Below, piece after piece: positions 25,423 to 36,259 of a stretch of DNA of 64,000 bases. The stretch is from assembly GCA_958496175.1 (NCBI GenBank), contig OY292278.1, positions 9,176,001 through 9,240,000 of the forward strand. Direction: 5' to 3'. The number at the start of each line of letters is the position of its first letter. Position 1 is the stretch's first letter. Position numbers and translations under genes: made by a program. Source of the DNA: Sisyra terminalis. Taxonomy: Eukaryota > Arthropoda > Insecta > Neuroptera > Sisyridae. The notes below the pieces were generated by a model, which saw only the letters and a list, made by a program, of their open reading frames with translations, was not told where the DNA came from and searched no databases.

Positions 25423-26149
25423 CGTAGATGCAGTGGCGTAGCTAAATAACCAAGGGCCTTGGGGCAAATTAAAAAATGGGGCCCCACTGCTATGTATACT
25501 GATTAGGTTTTATCAAATAAAAGTATGAAATATTCAAATACTTTAAAAATGCTAAGCTACTTAAGTTCTTTTTTGTGCACTGCAGGGCAAGTAATAAAAA
25601 TATTAAACAGTAACAACATAAATTACAATTAATACTTGGTGTAGGTTTGGCTAATAAAACGAAATAGAGAACATTAAAGGGTTTATTATATAAAGGTCGG
25701 GCCTACCAACTGACTAAAAAACAATTATATTTACAATTTTTTCTTAGCTTTAGTTTTCGCAAAAGTATCAATAACTTCGTTTAAATCCAGGCTTGATTCG
25801 GGTTTGTTTTCAATTGCTATTAGCGATAAATGTCGGAGTCGAATTTGGCCCATATTATTTCTTAAATATTTTTTTATTATTTTTAATTTGCTAAATGATC
25901 TTTCAGCTACTGCAGAAGTGACAGGAGTTGTAAAGAATAATAACATTGTTGTAAATACTTCCGTTAGGTCGCATTCTAGCACTCCATATTTGCTCATTAT
26001 TTCCTTACATAATTGGTGAACTTTCAATTGAATTTCCAAAAGTTCAGTTCGATCAAGATTTCTGGGAAGGATTCAAGGGTCCCCTGAGCTTGAGGGCCCC
26101 GGGGCACTGCCCCGCCTAGCCCCTAGGTAGCTACGCCACTGCGTAGATG
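25423..26149. mobile_element. Short hAT element with perfect termini and TSD
   Basis: The element is 25431-26141 (711 bp). Terminal inverted repeats CAGTGGCGTAGCT (25431-25443) and the exact complement (26129-26141) are bordered by a perfect 8-bp target duplication, CGTAGATG, at 25423-25430 and 26142-26149. The termini fit the hAT consensus and this terminus is widespread in insects. The subterminal DNA is GC-rich and contains a CCCCGGGG-type palindrome near 26100. It keeps only the last part of the transposase gene on the minus strand. The undamaged termini and target repeat suggest fairly recent insertion. Confidence 0.92.
25731..26060 (-). CDS. hAT transposase C-terminal dimerisation domain (partial)
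   Basis: The minus-strand frame is open from about 26060 to the stop at 25731-25733 and includes TTPVTSAVAERSFSKLK, then KNYLR-like KKYLRNNMGQIRL and LSLIAIEN. This is the hAT C-terminal dimerisation signature found in transposases and in ZMYM-type or zinc-finger domesticated relatives. The N-terminal zinc finger, RNase-H-like catalytic region and first exons are absent, so the fragment cannot catalyse transposition. I see no ATG that would make a sensible start; the frame simply enters from the deleted part. It has no internal stop, which is unusual here and suggests a young element. Confidence 0.8.
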   Translation of the reverse strand, partial: NLDRTELLEIQLKVHQLCKEIMSKYGVLECDLTEVFTTMLLFFTTPVTSAVAERSFSKLKIIKKYLRNNMGQIRLRHLSLIAIENKPESSLDLNEVIDTFAKTKAKKKL

Positions 26150-26379
26150 TATCAATGTGTACAATAAATTTTCTAAGTAGCTTTTATTAGTAACAATTTT
26201 TAAGGGATTCTTAGATTTGTAAACATAATGAATATTTAGTATGTACATATACTTCCTGCATTAATTTTTGATATGCAAATCGACCAAATTCAGGAAAAAT
26301 TAATAGTTAAAATCCATTGAAATTTCAATTAATTTTTGGATGAAATTTTTGCATCAAAACAGCTCCAGATGTAACAATT

Positions 26380-26960
26380 TTCGGTGAATAATTCTATTTG
26401 CAAAATTGCCAGTTCTCGGAATAGAAACATGAACAAGTCGAGGACACCACACAAAGTTTCGGAGTGTCGCAAGATTCCATCCATGTTGGATACGAAATTC
26501 TTCAGTCTTCGGTCGTTTCAAAATAAAATAATAATATGCAAGTGCCCAAGTGACTTGTTATCTGTTTCTCGTCCTTTGTCTTGACCATGTGCATACATTC
26601 GTGGACATAAATGCATCTCTCATATATGCACAAACAATGCATTTCTACTTAGTTAAAATCGTGCTTTGTTTTACATTCGAATGCACCTCGTTCGGCCATT
26701 TCCACTGATTCGACTTATCATATAAATATTATTTTCTCTCCGTTGCGCTTCGTCCAATGCGTATGTTTGTTTCGTTTCAATTTGTATTAGCATTTATTCT
26801 TCACATTATCAAGTAGCAAGTATATGCTATAGTGTTTCTACACCTTCGACTTCTCAATTCGCTCTTATTTCCTCATTTTGTCGTTCGTCTTTCACTCCAT
26901 GGATGTCTTGAATAGTTGAAAGATAAATTAAGTTTGTTGCACTCCAAGTTTTCCAAAACT
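26380..26960. other. GC-richer low-repeat island
   Basis: Sequence of more mixed composition with no repeat partner and no recognisable domain in the 66-codon frame at 26384-26584. It is a possible conserved noncoding region. Confidence 0.2.
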
Positions 26961-27221
26961 ATTTCCAGTGTTATTCATTCAAGCCTAGTTTCAACTTCTT
27001 AGTCCTTCAATTGAAACTAATTGAATAATTTCTTATATTTCTTCGTTAGGCTTTGTTCGAATGTTGAATTGAGCTTTCTTAACTTCATTTTGTTTTAGAT
27101 ACATGTGAAGACAAACTTCTATAAATTGAAAAAAAAATATTTAAAAAATCAATTGGCAAGATGACTATCTAAACGAGGAAGGATTCATTATTGATGTTGT
27201 AGAAGAAATACTGGAAATAAC

Positions 27222-27451
27222 CAATGTAATCTCACTAATCCGGCACTATTGAAAACCGGAGGATACCGGATTATTTGAATTTTCGGATTACTGGATTATA
27301 GTGAAAAGTCATAGGTAATGTAAAATAAAGCATTTCATAGAGGCAATAAATGTATGCACAGGTATAGAGGGGCAAGGGAGGCGTGGGTGGAGGGTGCCGG
27401 ATTATTGGACGTGCCGATCTATCGAAGTGCTGGATTAATGAGATTATACTG
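27222..27451. mobile_element. Tigger/pogo-like MITE
   Basis: The right end, read inward, is CAGTATAATCTCATTAATCC and the left end is CAATGTAATCTCACTAATCC; together they match at 21 of the first 25 bases. The internal CCGGATTA motifs repeat near both ends. This terminus, with CAGTATAATC and ATCCGGCAC, is typical of the pogo/Tigger branch of the Tc1-mariner superfamily. The right flank is TA, as expected for its target; the left flank has decayed. At 230 bp it is a nonautonomous element. Confidence 0.7.
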
Positions 27452-27673
27452 TACTTGGAAGTAAAGAAAATTCTAACTTCACTTCAAATTGTAACTTAAA
27501 TTTCCAGTATTGATAAATATCTATAAAAAATAAGCATTAAATACCAAAAATAAGTTTGAATATAGTTTGACATTCGGAGAGGTCCAAGACTTTCGAAGGG
27601 ATTTCAACATTCTATAATTGTTTTAATAATGAACTTTCCTTTTTCTTTTAGTGAGTAAATGTGAAAATTTAGC

Positions 27674-28110
27674 ATGGGAAAATACAATACTTAACAACGC
27701 ACCAAAATTGTTCAATTTTACTTTGAAGACCAACAATCAATTGTAAGAATGCAACGATTTATTATCGTCCAATGTATACCAGCAATATAATTTCAACAAC
27801 TGAAGGTACATTGAAAGTAGTAAAGGTCAATTTTGGTGACCGAATAATTTCGAGAAGTTGTGCCAAGGATTATCCACCGAAATCTCCGAAAATCAGGGTC
27901 CTTGATTTCTTTAATGGAGATACCTGAAAAGAAAATTTTTTGCAAAGAATTCTTGAACAATTCCACAGTTCGAGGAAAATATTTGAACTGAAATTAAGGC
28001 AATGGCGTACGGTAATACGTTAAGAGCAGTAATGGACCAAGTCAAGCTCAAAAAAAGCTCATTTCTGTGAATTGGAAATTAAACACCTGTAAAAGATGTT
28101 ATAATTAATA
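27674..28110 (+). pseudogene. Internally deleted mariner-like transposase
   Basis: ATG at 27674 starts MGKYNT, followed after a stop by QRTKIVQFYFEDQQSIVR, the N-terminal helix-turn-helix typical of one mariner-like group. From about 27830 the frame jumps to FGDRIISR, CAKDYPPKSPK and LDFF, matching the FGDR-ISR--WPPRSPDLTPLDFF block with the third catalytic acidic residue. It ends with EIKAMAYGNTLRAVMDQ and a DVI near 28098. The DNA-binding and early catalytic parts between these are gone, so this is a deletion derivative. It belongs to a different branch from the transposases at 4.0 and 22.5-24.8 kb. Confidence 0.75.
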
Positions 28111-28320
28111 GATGATAAAATTTAGATCTTAGCTTTTATTAAATAAGAAAACAATTCAGGTTGTTTAAGATCGGTTTTTTTATTTAATATTTTTTAATAT
28201 TCAAATTAACTACGTTTCGTTAGTTATGGTAACTTCATCAGGCTTCTTGAATCACAAAAAAATATAATATTTTCAATTTAAATTCAATAAGTAAATAAAA
28301 ATTATTAATAAAAAAATGAA
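28111..28320 (-). repeat. Penelope-like terminal repeat fragment, family 2, copy 1
   Basis: This 200-bp segment recurs at 40668-40870 and as an inverted pair at 50545-50833. Shared landmarks are GATAAAATT at one end, a TACGTTTCGTTA block in the middle and an A/T-rich end with TTTAAATTCAATA. On the minus strand it contains a CTGATGA ... CGAAACG core with a partial stem between (28210-28241), similar to hammerhead-ribozyme-bearing terminal repeats of Penelope-like elements. Confidence 0.55.
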
Positions 28321-28694
28321 TGACTAATAAAAAAATTAAGCACGAAACATTTAGTGACTGATTAAAACCCCTTTGCGACTTTTGGGCAACCTGTACTTTC
28401 TAATACACCTCAAAAGAGGGAACCCTATGTAATTTTTTTTTCTCCTTCCCTTTCTTTTGGTCCCATTGTCCTTTAAGGATATTTTTTTCCGAGCTAATAT
28501 GTAGTGACATGAATGCTAAATTAACCTTTTGTATGGAAAGCTTTGTCATTCATTTGCCAAGTTGGGGACATTTATAGTCTTAAAAGTCTAAAATAATTAA
28601 GAATTGTATCCGTTTATCATATTTCTTAAAGAAAAATTAGTAAAAATTTTTTCTTCTCAATTATCTAATGCCCACTAAAATAATCAAATTAATA

Positions 28695-29749
28695 CTCTTG
28701 CCTAGACTGATTTAAAAAAAATCATAAATTTTTTTTTCGTAATTATATCGAAAATATTGTTGGGAATGACAAAAAAAAATCCTGAGAAAGTTTAAGCTCT
28801 TAATATTAGTATTAAGAGGTGCCGCATCGCAAATTCCGATTTTCCATTGAAATAACATGGGAACAATATTCTCTTGCACTTTGGAATTTTATAGCTCACG
28901 TTGGTGGCAATATTTCGGAATGATCAAGATATACTCTCGTAAAAAATTGAACGATCTACAAAAAAGGTCTCATACACAAATTTTTGATATATTTATTCCT
29001 TCAAAAGTTATTCGAGGTCAAAATTCAAAGTTATTCGAGGTCAAAGTTGAACTAAAGAGAAATTTTATTTTTTTTTCAATTTTTTGACGCAACGATCAAT
29101 TATATGAGTAAATTTTATAGGAAATTTTTTGTAGAGCACTTCTTTTCTATACCTTATCTCTATAAAAGTTTTTGATATTTTTCATTGGTCCTTAGCTATT
29201 TAATTAAATAAAAAATAATAATTTTTATGTTAAAAATATAATTATTTAGGGAATTTTCAGTTTAATGCAAATAACTGAGAATCTGTGAAAACTATCAAAA
29301 AAAATTTTATAGAGATAATTTATAGGAAAAAAAGTGCTCTACAAAAAATTTCCTATAAAATTTTCTCATAAAATTGATGGTTGTGTCAAAAAAATGAAAA
29401 AATATTAAAATTTCCCTTTAGTTCAATTTTGACCTCGAATAACTTTTGAAGGAATAAATATATCAAAAACTTGTACGAGACCTTTTTTGTAGATCGTTCA
29501 ATTTTCTACAATAATATATCTTGGTTATTCCGAAATATTGTCACCAACGTGAGTTATAAAATTCCAAAGTGCAAGAGAATATTGTCCCCATGTTATTCAA
29601 ATGGAAAATCGAAATTTGCGATGCGGCACCTCTTAATATTAATATTAAGAGCTTAAACCTTCACAGGATTTTTTTTGGCATTTCCAACAATATTTTTGAT
29701 ATAATTAAGAAAAAAAAAATATTTTTTTTTGAATCAGTCTACTCTTGCC
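28695..29749. mobile_element. Fold-back DNA transposon, TAGACTGATT family, copy 3
   Basis: The element is 28703-29741 (1039 bp) with ends TAGACTGATT and AATCAGTCTA. It is flanked by a perfect 8-bp target duplication, CTCTTGCC, at 28695-28702 and 29742-29749. The arms pair through nearly their whole length. The subterminal palindrome occurs at 28799-28816 with one mismatch and perfectly at 29632-29649. Open frames at 28857-29087 and 29471-29790 are mirror images in the arms and not genes. This is the best-preserved copy of the family also seen at 4.6 and 11.1 kb. Confidence 0.85.
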
Positions 29750-29979
29750 TATTCGATGGATGCACAATTTTGACTTTTGTATTGAATTAAATCATACAAA
29801 ATATATTTTTTTGATTCTTATATTGTTAGTGTAACAATTTTTTTTAAATACTCATAAATTAAATAATAAAAAAATAATTTAAAAAAGAAGTTATAACGAG
29901 AGGATAGACTAGGGGCTTTTTCTTGCACATAAGTTTTCATTTTATTTCTTTTCGGATACAGCAGGATTTATATATATAT

Positions 29980-30260
29980 ATACTACGTGTGGTTTGGAAA
30001 CCTTCACTGCCAAATAATGTTAAGGGTTGTAAGGACGATGGCGTTATTGTACAATGAACGACTGGATGGTGTGAAATAAAACGGGTCGTGGCGCGTAATC
30101 TGGGCTTACGCTAAATTTGATCTGAACGTCTCTATTATCGCCCACGTCAACCCCTATTTAGAGAGGGTAGATAGATAATATAATGTTACTGCCGGTTAAC
30201 TACCCTCTATATAAACCCATACTGTTGCGACGTACGACACATCCGAAAAACATCAAACAC
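29980..30260. other. GC-richer low-repeat island
   Basis: A block of about 280 bp with clearly raised GC between AT-rich flanks, including stretches such as AACGGGTCGTGGCGCG. It has no repeat partner and no open frame with a domain. It is the most distinct of the candidate regulatory islands by composition, but this is inference. Confidence 0.25.
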
Positions 30261-31740
30261 ATTTTCTCAACAAAGAAAAGAGAAACGCCAAAAAAAATTA
30301 TATCAGACAAAATAATTTTGTATTATACAAATGTGTTTAATTAGAACCAATTTCTTAATTATGCATAGGATACAATGATCATTTCCTAATCATGTTTTCC
30401 TCGGCTATTTTTTCCCCTTTTTGTTTTTGACTGGAAATTTTGATGTAATTATAAAAATACGATAAAGAGATTTATTATTGATCTACAACGATTAAATTAA
30501 TCAAAAGGTCGAATACATTATAATTGTTTTCATTCGTTTGATGAAATTAGATCATAGCAATATTTAAATTTATTAGCCGTGAAGATGGAGCGGATCGAAA
30601 AGGTCAAAACTCCATTGCTGTTACGGAATGAAAAATACGTTTTTATCGAAGATAACAGAAAAAGTCTCATTATATTTTGGCCACAAAAAAAAAGAGACAA
30701 ACGTAATCAAAACACTAATTACGCATGGATGCGGAAGAGTTCAAAGCGGAGGAGAAAAAAAATTAAATTGCTTGATTATTATGGCGGTGTGTTTTTCTTA
30801 AGCTTTGGTCAAAGCGTCAAATGATATTAATTTCATACGAAATGATATTCATTGATGTGATTAAGTGTGGAAATTTATTTGAAAACTGATAATATGTCTA
30901 ATTAACAATTCACTTCTTTTCAAGTGATGCCTATTTTTAAAATTTATTGAGATATATCTGGGTTAATCTCAAAGAAATATGATAAAAGATGATACATTTA
31001 ATTTCACACTTATCATAATTCAAACTAATTAATTTAACAAAAAATAGTTCATACGGTTTATTAAGCTATCAGTTTCTATAAATAGAACCAATAAATAAAG
31101 ATTCAATTTCCTAAAAGTAAACTAAAGTTTGGGATTTTTTTGAAACTTTTAAATAACGGATAATAAAAACGGGGACACCATAAAGATTAGTTATACTTTA
31201 AATTGAAAAATGATGGAAAGAAATTTTTATTTGTGCAACTAAAGCTCCAGATTTTACAAAGCAGTAACTTTAGGGCCAATACAGAGAAAACTAAAATTTG
31301 ATTTAATTTCTTGAATAAAGAAACCGTAAATATCACAATCATCAAAATAAAAAAGCTTTTGGAAGTAAACGAATAAAAAATTAAGTTCTTTATGTTATGC
31401 ATTTGCTTTTTTCTACAAATTTCTCTTAATTTGTATAATATTTGATTTTCTACAAAAACCAGTTTCAATTCTGTAGCCAATTTCATAAATATTTTATAGC
31501 ATTTTGTAACTATGTGAAATGAAAATTAGGAAAATTTTTACCAGGAACATTGAGGAAGAATTTAATTCTCCATTGAAAAATAATGATTTTGTAAAAGATT
31601 TATGCCAAAGAAATACCCAAATCACACTTTAAAGTTTTTAAAAAGATAAAGGAAATCCTGGTACATATTTTTGTGAAGCTCTATTACATTAAAGCTCTAA
31701 AGATTTTGTCGATTTGAAGTTCAAAATGCACGAGGTTAAC
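30261..31740. other. Unassigned AT-rich stretch
   Basis: An 81-codon plus frame (30579-30824) and a 99-codon minus frame (31187-31486) show no domain and are rich in lysine, phenylalanine and isoleucine, as random AT-rich frames are. No transposon termini were seen. Confidence 0.35.
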
Positions 31741-32303
31741 TTGTTTTTATTGTGTATACAATATATAAAATATATTGCAGTTTAATTTATGTAGTATAAT
31801 TTAACATAATAATATACAAATTTGATATAATAATATATAAACTTAATATAATAATATATAAAAAAAATCATACCAACAACATAAATTTGAACAGAAGTTC
31901 AAACAAAATATTCGTGACGTATTACCCAGATACGTATTTCGATTGCCAAGCAATTCTCATCAGTGGTCATCAAGTAGTTTGGATCACTCCGTAACTGCTT
32001 TGTGATGATTCACATTAGGAGAGGAAGATTGCTTGGCAATCGAAATACGTATCTGGGCAATACGTCACGAATATTTTTGTTTGAACTTCTGTTCAAATTT
32101 ATGTTGTTGGTATGATTTTTTTATATATTATTATATTAAGTTTATATATTATTATATTAAATTTGTATATTATTATATTAAATTTGTATATTATTATGTT
32201 AAATTATACTACATAAATTGGACTGCAATATATTTTATATATTGTATACACAGTATAACTGTTCAAAGTCAGCGGAAAAAATCTTATTTTGATTGTTTTT
32301 ATT
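31741..32303. mobile_element. Fold-back, Penelope-like nonautonomous element, copy 2
   Basis: The element at 31752-32292 is a second copy of the 3358-3860 element with the same arms, inner loop and 3' tail. Its target duplication is a different 11-bp sequence, TTGTTTTTATT, at 31741-31751 and 32293-32303. Compared with copy 1 it has extra tandem units of about 20 bp (consensus near TTTGTATATTATTATATTAAA) in the right arm, about 32125-32210, and fewer on the left. The minus strand of its left arm holds the best hammerhead-like core (31916-31963). The open frame over the right arm encodes only the repeat. Confidence 0.75.
31916..31963 (-). ncRNA. Candidate hammerhead ribozyme core (family 1, copy 2)
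   Basis: Reading on the minus strand from 31963: CTGATGAG, a hairpin with TTGC/GCAA and closing G-C (one bulged A), CGAAA, a hairpin built on CGTAT/ATACG, and GTC ending at 31916. CTGATGAG, CGAAA and GTC are the invariant blocks of the hammerhead core in the correct order. A stem I partner is not evident. The opposite arm of this element has lost the first block. Confidence 0.45.
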
Positions 32304-32800
32304 ATTTTTTATATTGAATTAATAGTTTGCCACGCAGCTGAGGTACAGAGTAGCAAGTATAAGGTCAAGAAATAAATTATTGCTAATATGCCGATATAAA
32401 TAAAAGCATTTTTTGTCACTATGAGCATATGAAAAAGTTTTTCTGGGATTAATTATTCTCTTTAATATTTAAAAGATAATTTAAAAGAAAGCTTTTTCCA
32501 AAGCCTCCTAAAACATTAAGAAAAAAATACACCAAATTTGCCATTTTCGACGCTTTGAAAAGCTTTATCAAAAAAAAAATCTTTGTTTGAGTCAAAAATG
32601 GAATTAGTTCCACTATTTATCGTATTAAAAGAAGCAGTATTGTTGCCCAATTCTTTGTGATCTTCTCATGTGAAAATTATTTTTTTTTCCAACAATATCT
32701 CCTAGTCATCAATCTTTATTAGGGTGCCCGTAAAAATTCAATCATTGTATGAACCATTCAAATTATGTTCTTGGAACCAATGTAAAATATCATCTACCAT

Positions 32801-33650
32801 ATCATTTTGGTACTTTTATCAGTAGTTTGGAGGATTTGAAAGTTCAGATATCGCCTATAATAGGGCGAAATGCTTTCTTAGCTTAAGTATTGATCAACAT
32901 TTCCAATAATTGGCTTCTTCTAACGACCCTCTAACCTCTTATACCTCTTGAAATATCGACAATTCCTGATATTTGAGCTTTTTGAGATCTTTGAAAGAGG
33001 TTGACCCACACGCATGGTATAATAGGATTTCCCAATAAAAAATATTTCATAATACTAACAAAGACTATGGTCACAAAGTTTAAGGTAACTCCGGATTTAA
33101 TATCAGTCCAATTTTGACCAGTAGTTCCATAAATTTGGCATTTGCATTTTCTTCTTGTTATATCCCTAGTGTTATACCTCAATGTTTCACAATACAGAAG
33201 AGATCTTACAAATTCGTCTCTTGTACAGAAATTATCATTTTGGTACTTTTATTACTAGTGTGGAAGATTTGAAAGTTCTAATGTTGCCAATAATATAGCG
33301 AAAAGCTTTCTTAGCTTAGGCGTTGATCAAAATTTTAATAATTAGCTTTCTCTAACGACTCTGTCGAAAATATCGAAAATTCCTGATATTTGAGCTTTTT
33401 GAGATCATTAAAAGAGGTTGACCCACGCATAATGGTATAAAAGGATTTCCCAACAAAAATATTCCATAATACTTACAAGGGCAATGATCTCTTAACTTAA
33501 GGTAACTCCAGATTTAATATCAGGCCAATTTTAACCAGAAGTTCTATAAATTTGGCGTTTACATTCTCTTCTTGTTATATCCCAAGTATTATACCTCAAT
33601 GCTTCACAATACAGAAGAGATCTTACAGATTCATCTCTTGTACAGCGATT
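32801..33650. repeat. Direct tandem duplication, 433-bp unit
   Basis: Unit 1 starts ATCATTTTGGTACTTTTAT at 32801 and unit 2 starts with the same sequence at 33234; both end near a CTCTTGTACAG motif (about 33227 and 33645). Identity is high by eye, with scattered changes and small gaps. In unit 1 a minus-strand frame of 83 codons (32931-33182) is open and the frame can be followed beyond it; in unit 2 the same frame is interrupted by stops. I do not recognise the peptide. It may be a decayed gene fragment or chance. Confidence 0.75.
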
Positions 33651-34139
33651 AAAAAGAGTTAAAATATTAGTTATATTAAAAAAAATAGTATTCCGTTTTT
33701 CTGCACTTGTTTCGAGTAAATTTCCTTATCATGTATATTTCTTCGATTAATGAAACAAGCATAGATAGGTTCGGACTTTCATTTAAACTTTTATGCTCTA
33801 TTTCACCCCCATGTGTATGAAAATTTCAAAAATTCTTAAGCCAATGTATATTTATTTCTTATAGAGTTCCAAAATACAAAGTCTCATTGTCATATTAATA
33901 AAATAATGATGAATTTCCTTACTAAGTTTCATCCCCAATTTACACCCCTTAAAGCTTTTTTTTTGCTACAAAAAGTAGTTTAGGTCGTTTTTCAAAGTCT
34001 AATATATCTTTGTGCTCAATTTTATGAAACTCGTCTTATTGGCTGCAACTCAAGCACATAAGCATTGCTCAATTTAAATTTTATACATTATTAGAGGGAG
34101 TTTTTGAATTTCTCCCCCTAAAAAAGGCACCCCTATAAT

Positions 34140-34352
34140 GAAATCAAAAAAGAAAAAAAAAATAGAGGAAAGGGAAATGAGTAGCAAAAGTTAAAAGGTA
34201 AAATATTGTGGGAAACACAAGAAGGAACTTTTAAGTTAAACAAAGTTAAGATAACAAAATGTTAAGATAAGTAAACAAAATTTTAAATTTGTAAACTTAC
34301 ACGTGTAAATTAATTGGAGGAAATAAAGTTTAATTATTATTATTATTATACA
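34140..34352 (+). mobile_element. Possible LINE 3' end
   Basis: An A-rich region with AATAAAG-like sequence is directly followed by an ATT microsatellite at about 34325-34350. Several insect LINEs end in this manner with short simple repeats. No coding part is attached and no target duplication was found, so this is a weak call. Confidence 0.3.
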
Positions 34353-34939
34353 TTATTAAAGAAGGAAGTCAAATGTATTTTTTTTTCAAATAATTGAGGT
34401 ATTTGTTATTTTTTTTTAAATTTCCCTGAACTTCCTTACAATTCTTGTTTCAGAGAATCTTTTCCAAAAAAAACTCCAATAGATTTTTTTTACTCTTCTT
34501 TATAGGCTCACGATTATCGTTTGCGTTAATTTAAAGACTTTTAAATTAGATCTACAAGAAATCATTGATTTTCTAAAGTATTATCAATTTTACCTATTCT
34601 GGAATGGAAGAGTCACAACAGTCGAAATAAAAAGTGTTCTCATAAGGGTATTTTTGTAGGTACAAGATCTTAAAAGAGAATTAAAAATTACTAAGTCATA
34701 AAAATTTAAAACTAATAAAATCTCTATTTATCTTTATTGATCTTAAACAGGCCTTTTAATTCGCCACAATTTTTAAGGTGATTTTTTTTAGAAAATATCC
34801 TACAATCACAACACTTCACTCTTCAATGTTATGATATTTATAGAAGAGCAAATTAATTTCTTCATAATAATTTTTATAATGAAAAACTAAGTTTTTTACT
34901 GTGCAACTTTTTTTTTAGACTTTTGAATTGCTTCAAAAC

Positions 34940-35445
34940 TTTAGATTAAATATATCAAGAGACCATTGTAAGGTCAAAGAATCTTATCTAAAAGAAAAAA
35001 TCTCCAAGTCAAACAGGGAGAGGTAATATGGTAAGAGATTTGAAGTAAATTGGAGTTGATGTGCACAAAATATCGAGGAACTCCAAATGGATCTTGTTAA
35101 ATATTTGGAAATTTTCCTAGATCGATGGTTAACTTGGGCAAAATATATAAAAGAAAAAAACAGCAATTTGGATCTACGGAGTGAAACTTTAAGACACCGT
35201 ATCCTACTCAATAGAGGGAATAATTTAAAGATTCCTGTCCATGGTTCTGCCGACAATAATTGGTGCACCATAGTACTTAAACCATATAAGAAACTATGAC
35301 GACTTATTCGTGGAACATGTAAAAAATGTGATCACTTGTCAAGTAAGGATCTATTAAGCTAGAATTAATGATCATCCTAACCAGCTTTACATGAATTTGT
35401 TGGATAATGCTACGAATTTTAAATGTCTCCAAAAATGTTTATACT
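34940..35445 (+). pseudogene. Jockey-type LINE reverse transcriptase, C-terminal fragment
   Basis: From about 35088 the frame reads DLVKYLEIFLDRWLTWAKYI, then KNSNLDLRSETLRH, matching the VKYLG-HLDRRLTW--HI block at the end of reverse transcriptase domains in Jockey-clade LINEs. Just upstream, near 34985, another frame gives a FTLRKK-like segment. Downstream, near 35365, the frame shifts to INDHPNQLYMNLLDNAT, matching the HPN-LA-NLLD motif at the C terminus of the same ORF2. The catalytic FADD part and the endonuclease are missing and stops are frequent. It is a dead 5'-truncated copy; no poly(A) or target duplication was found. Confidence 0.8.
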
Positions 35446-36259
35446 TGACCAAATCGACCGAACAAAGTGGTTTGAGATCTAATAGAAATACCTACTATTA
35501 GATATTATTAGTATTGATTATTATCATTGTATTTAACTAACCTACGAGCGTTTGACACATTGCTAGGCATTGCCAAGAGGCAAATAGTTTGCCTCTCTAG
35601 GAAAAAGTTTGTTTTTTGGTTTTGCATCAAAAGTTTAATTTTTATAAATCTTCTGGTGACCAGGAATTAAATGAAATAAAATCATATTTTTGTCATCCAA
35701 AGATTTCCTCGTAAGAAACTTAATGATATACTTTTATACAACCCTGAATTATTGATAATTCATAGTTCAAATTGTATACAAATAAAAAAATGCATATAAT
35801 TCAATTAATCTAAGGAACAACGAAAAATATCAATCACTACTTACAAAACAGTTCCCATTATCAATTCCTATACTCCAATACTCTTTCCTTTTTCTCGATG
35901 ATAAAAATCAAATATATTCACTTTGAAAAAAAAAAAAGAACAAATCAACTTTTCCATAAAAGCTCTAAACAAATTCATTTCGGGGGAAAAAAAAAGCCCG
36001 GAAATAATACCCGTTTTCAAATCACACATATCGATCAAAGCTTATACGAATATTACAAATATTTTCAATTTAACATTTGTATATTTATCAAACAATTTTT
36101 TCACCATTTTCCAAAGGACTGTAGGTGTGTTTTTTTTTATTTTTAAATTTCATCCCCTTTTTAAATATAGAGAAACATTTTATATAAATTGATTTTTTCT
36201 CGCTGTTTTGTTTCATATTTTGATTATTTGATTATAGTATAAAATATTAGTTTACATTT
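35446..36259. other. Unassigned AT-rich stretch
   Basis: Frames of 80-90 codons at 35898-36192 overlap in two phases and are lysine-, phenylalanine- and isoleucine-rich with no domain. No repeats were recognised. Confidence 0.35.

Noticed and set aside
29471..29790. Frames of 61-73 codons
   Set aside because: These are the right arm of the 28.7-kb fold-back; related frames appear in every copy on either strand.
32125..32210. Short regularly spaced units resembling a CRISPR-like array
   Set aside because: They are contiguous AT-rich tandem units without unique spacers and lie inside an arm of the fold-back element; the DNA is eukaryotic.
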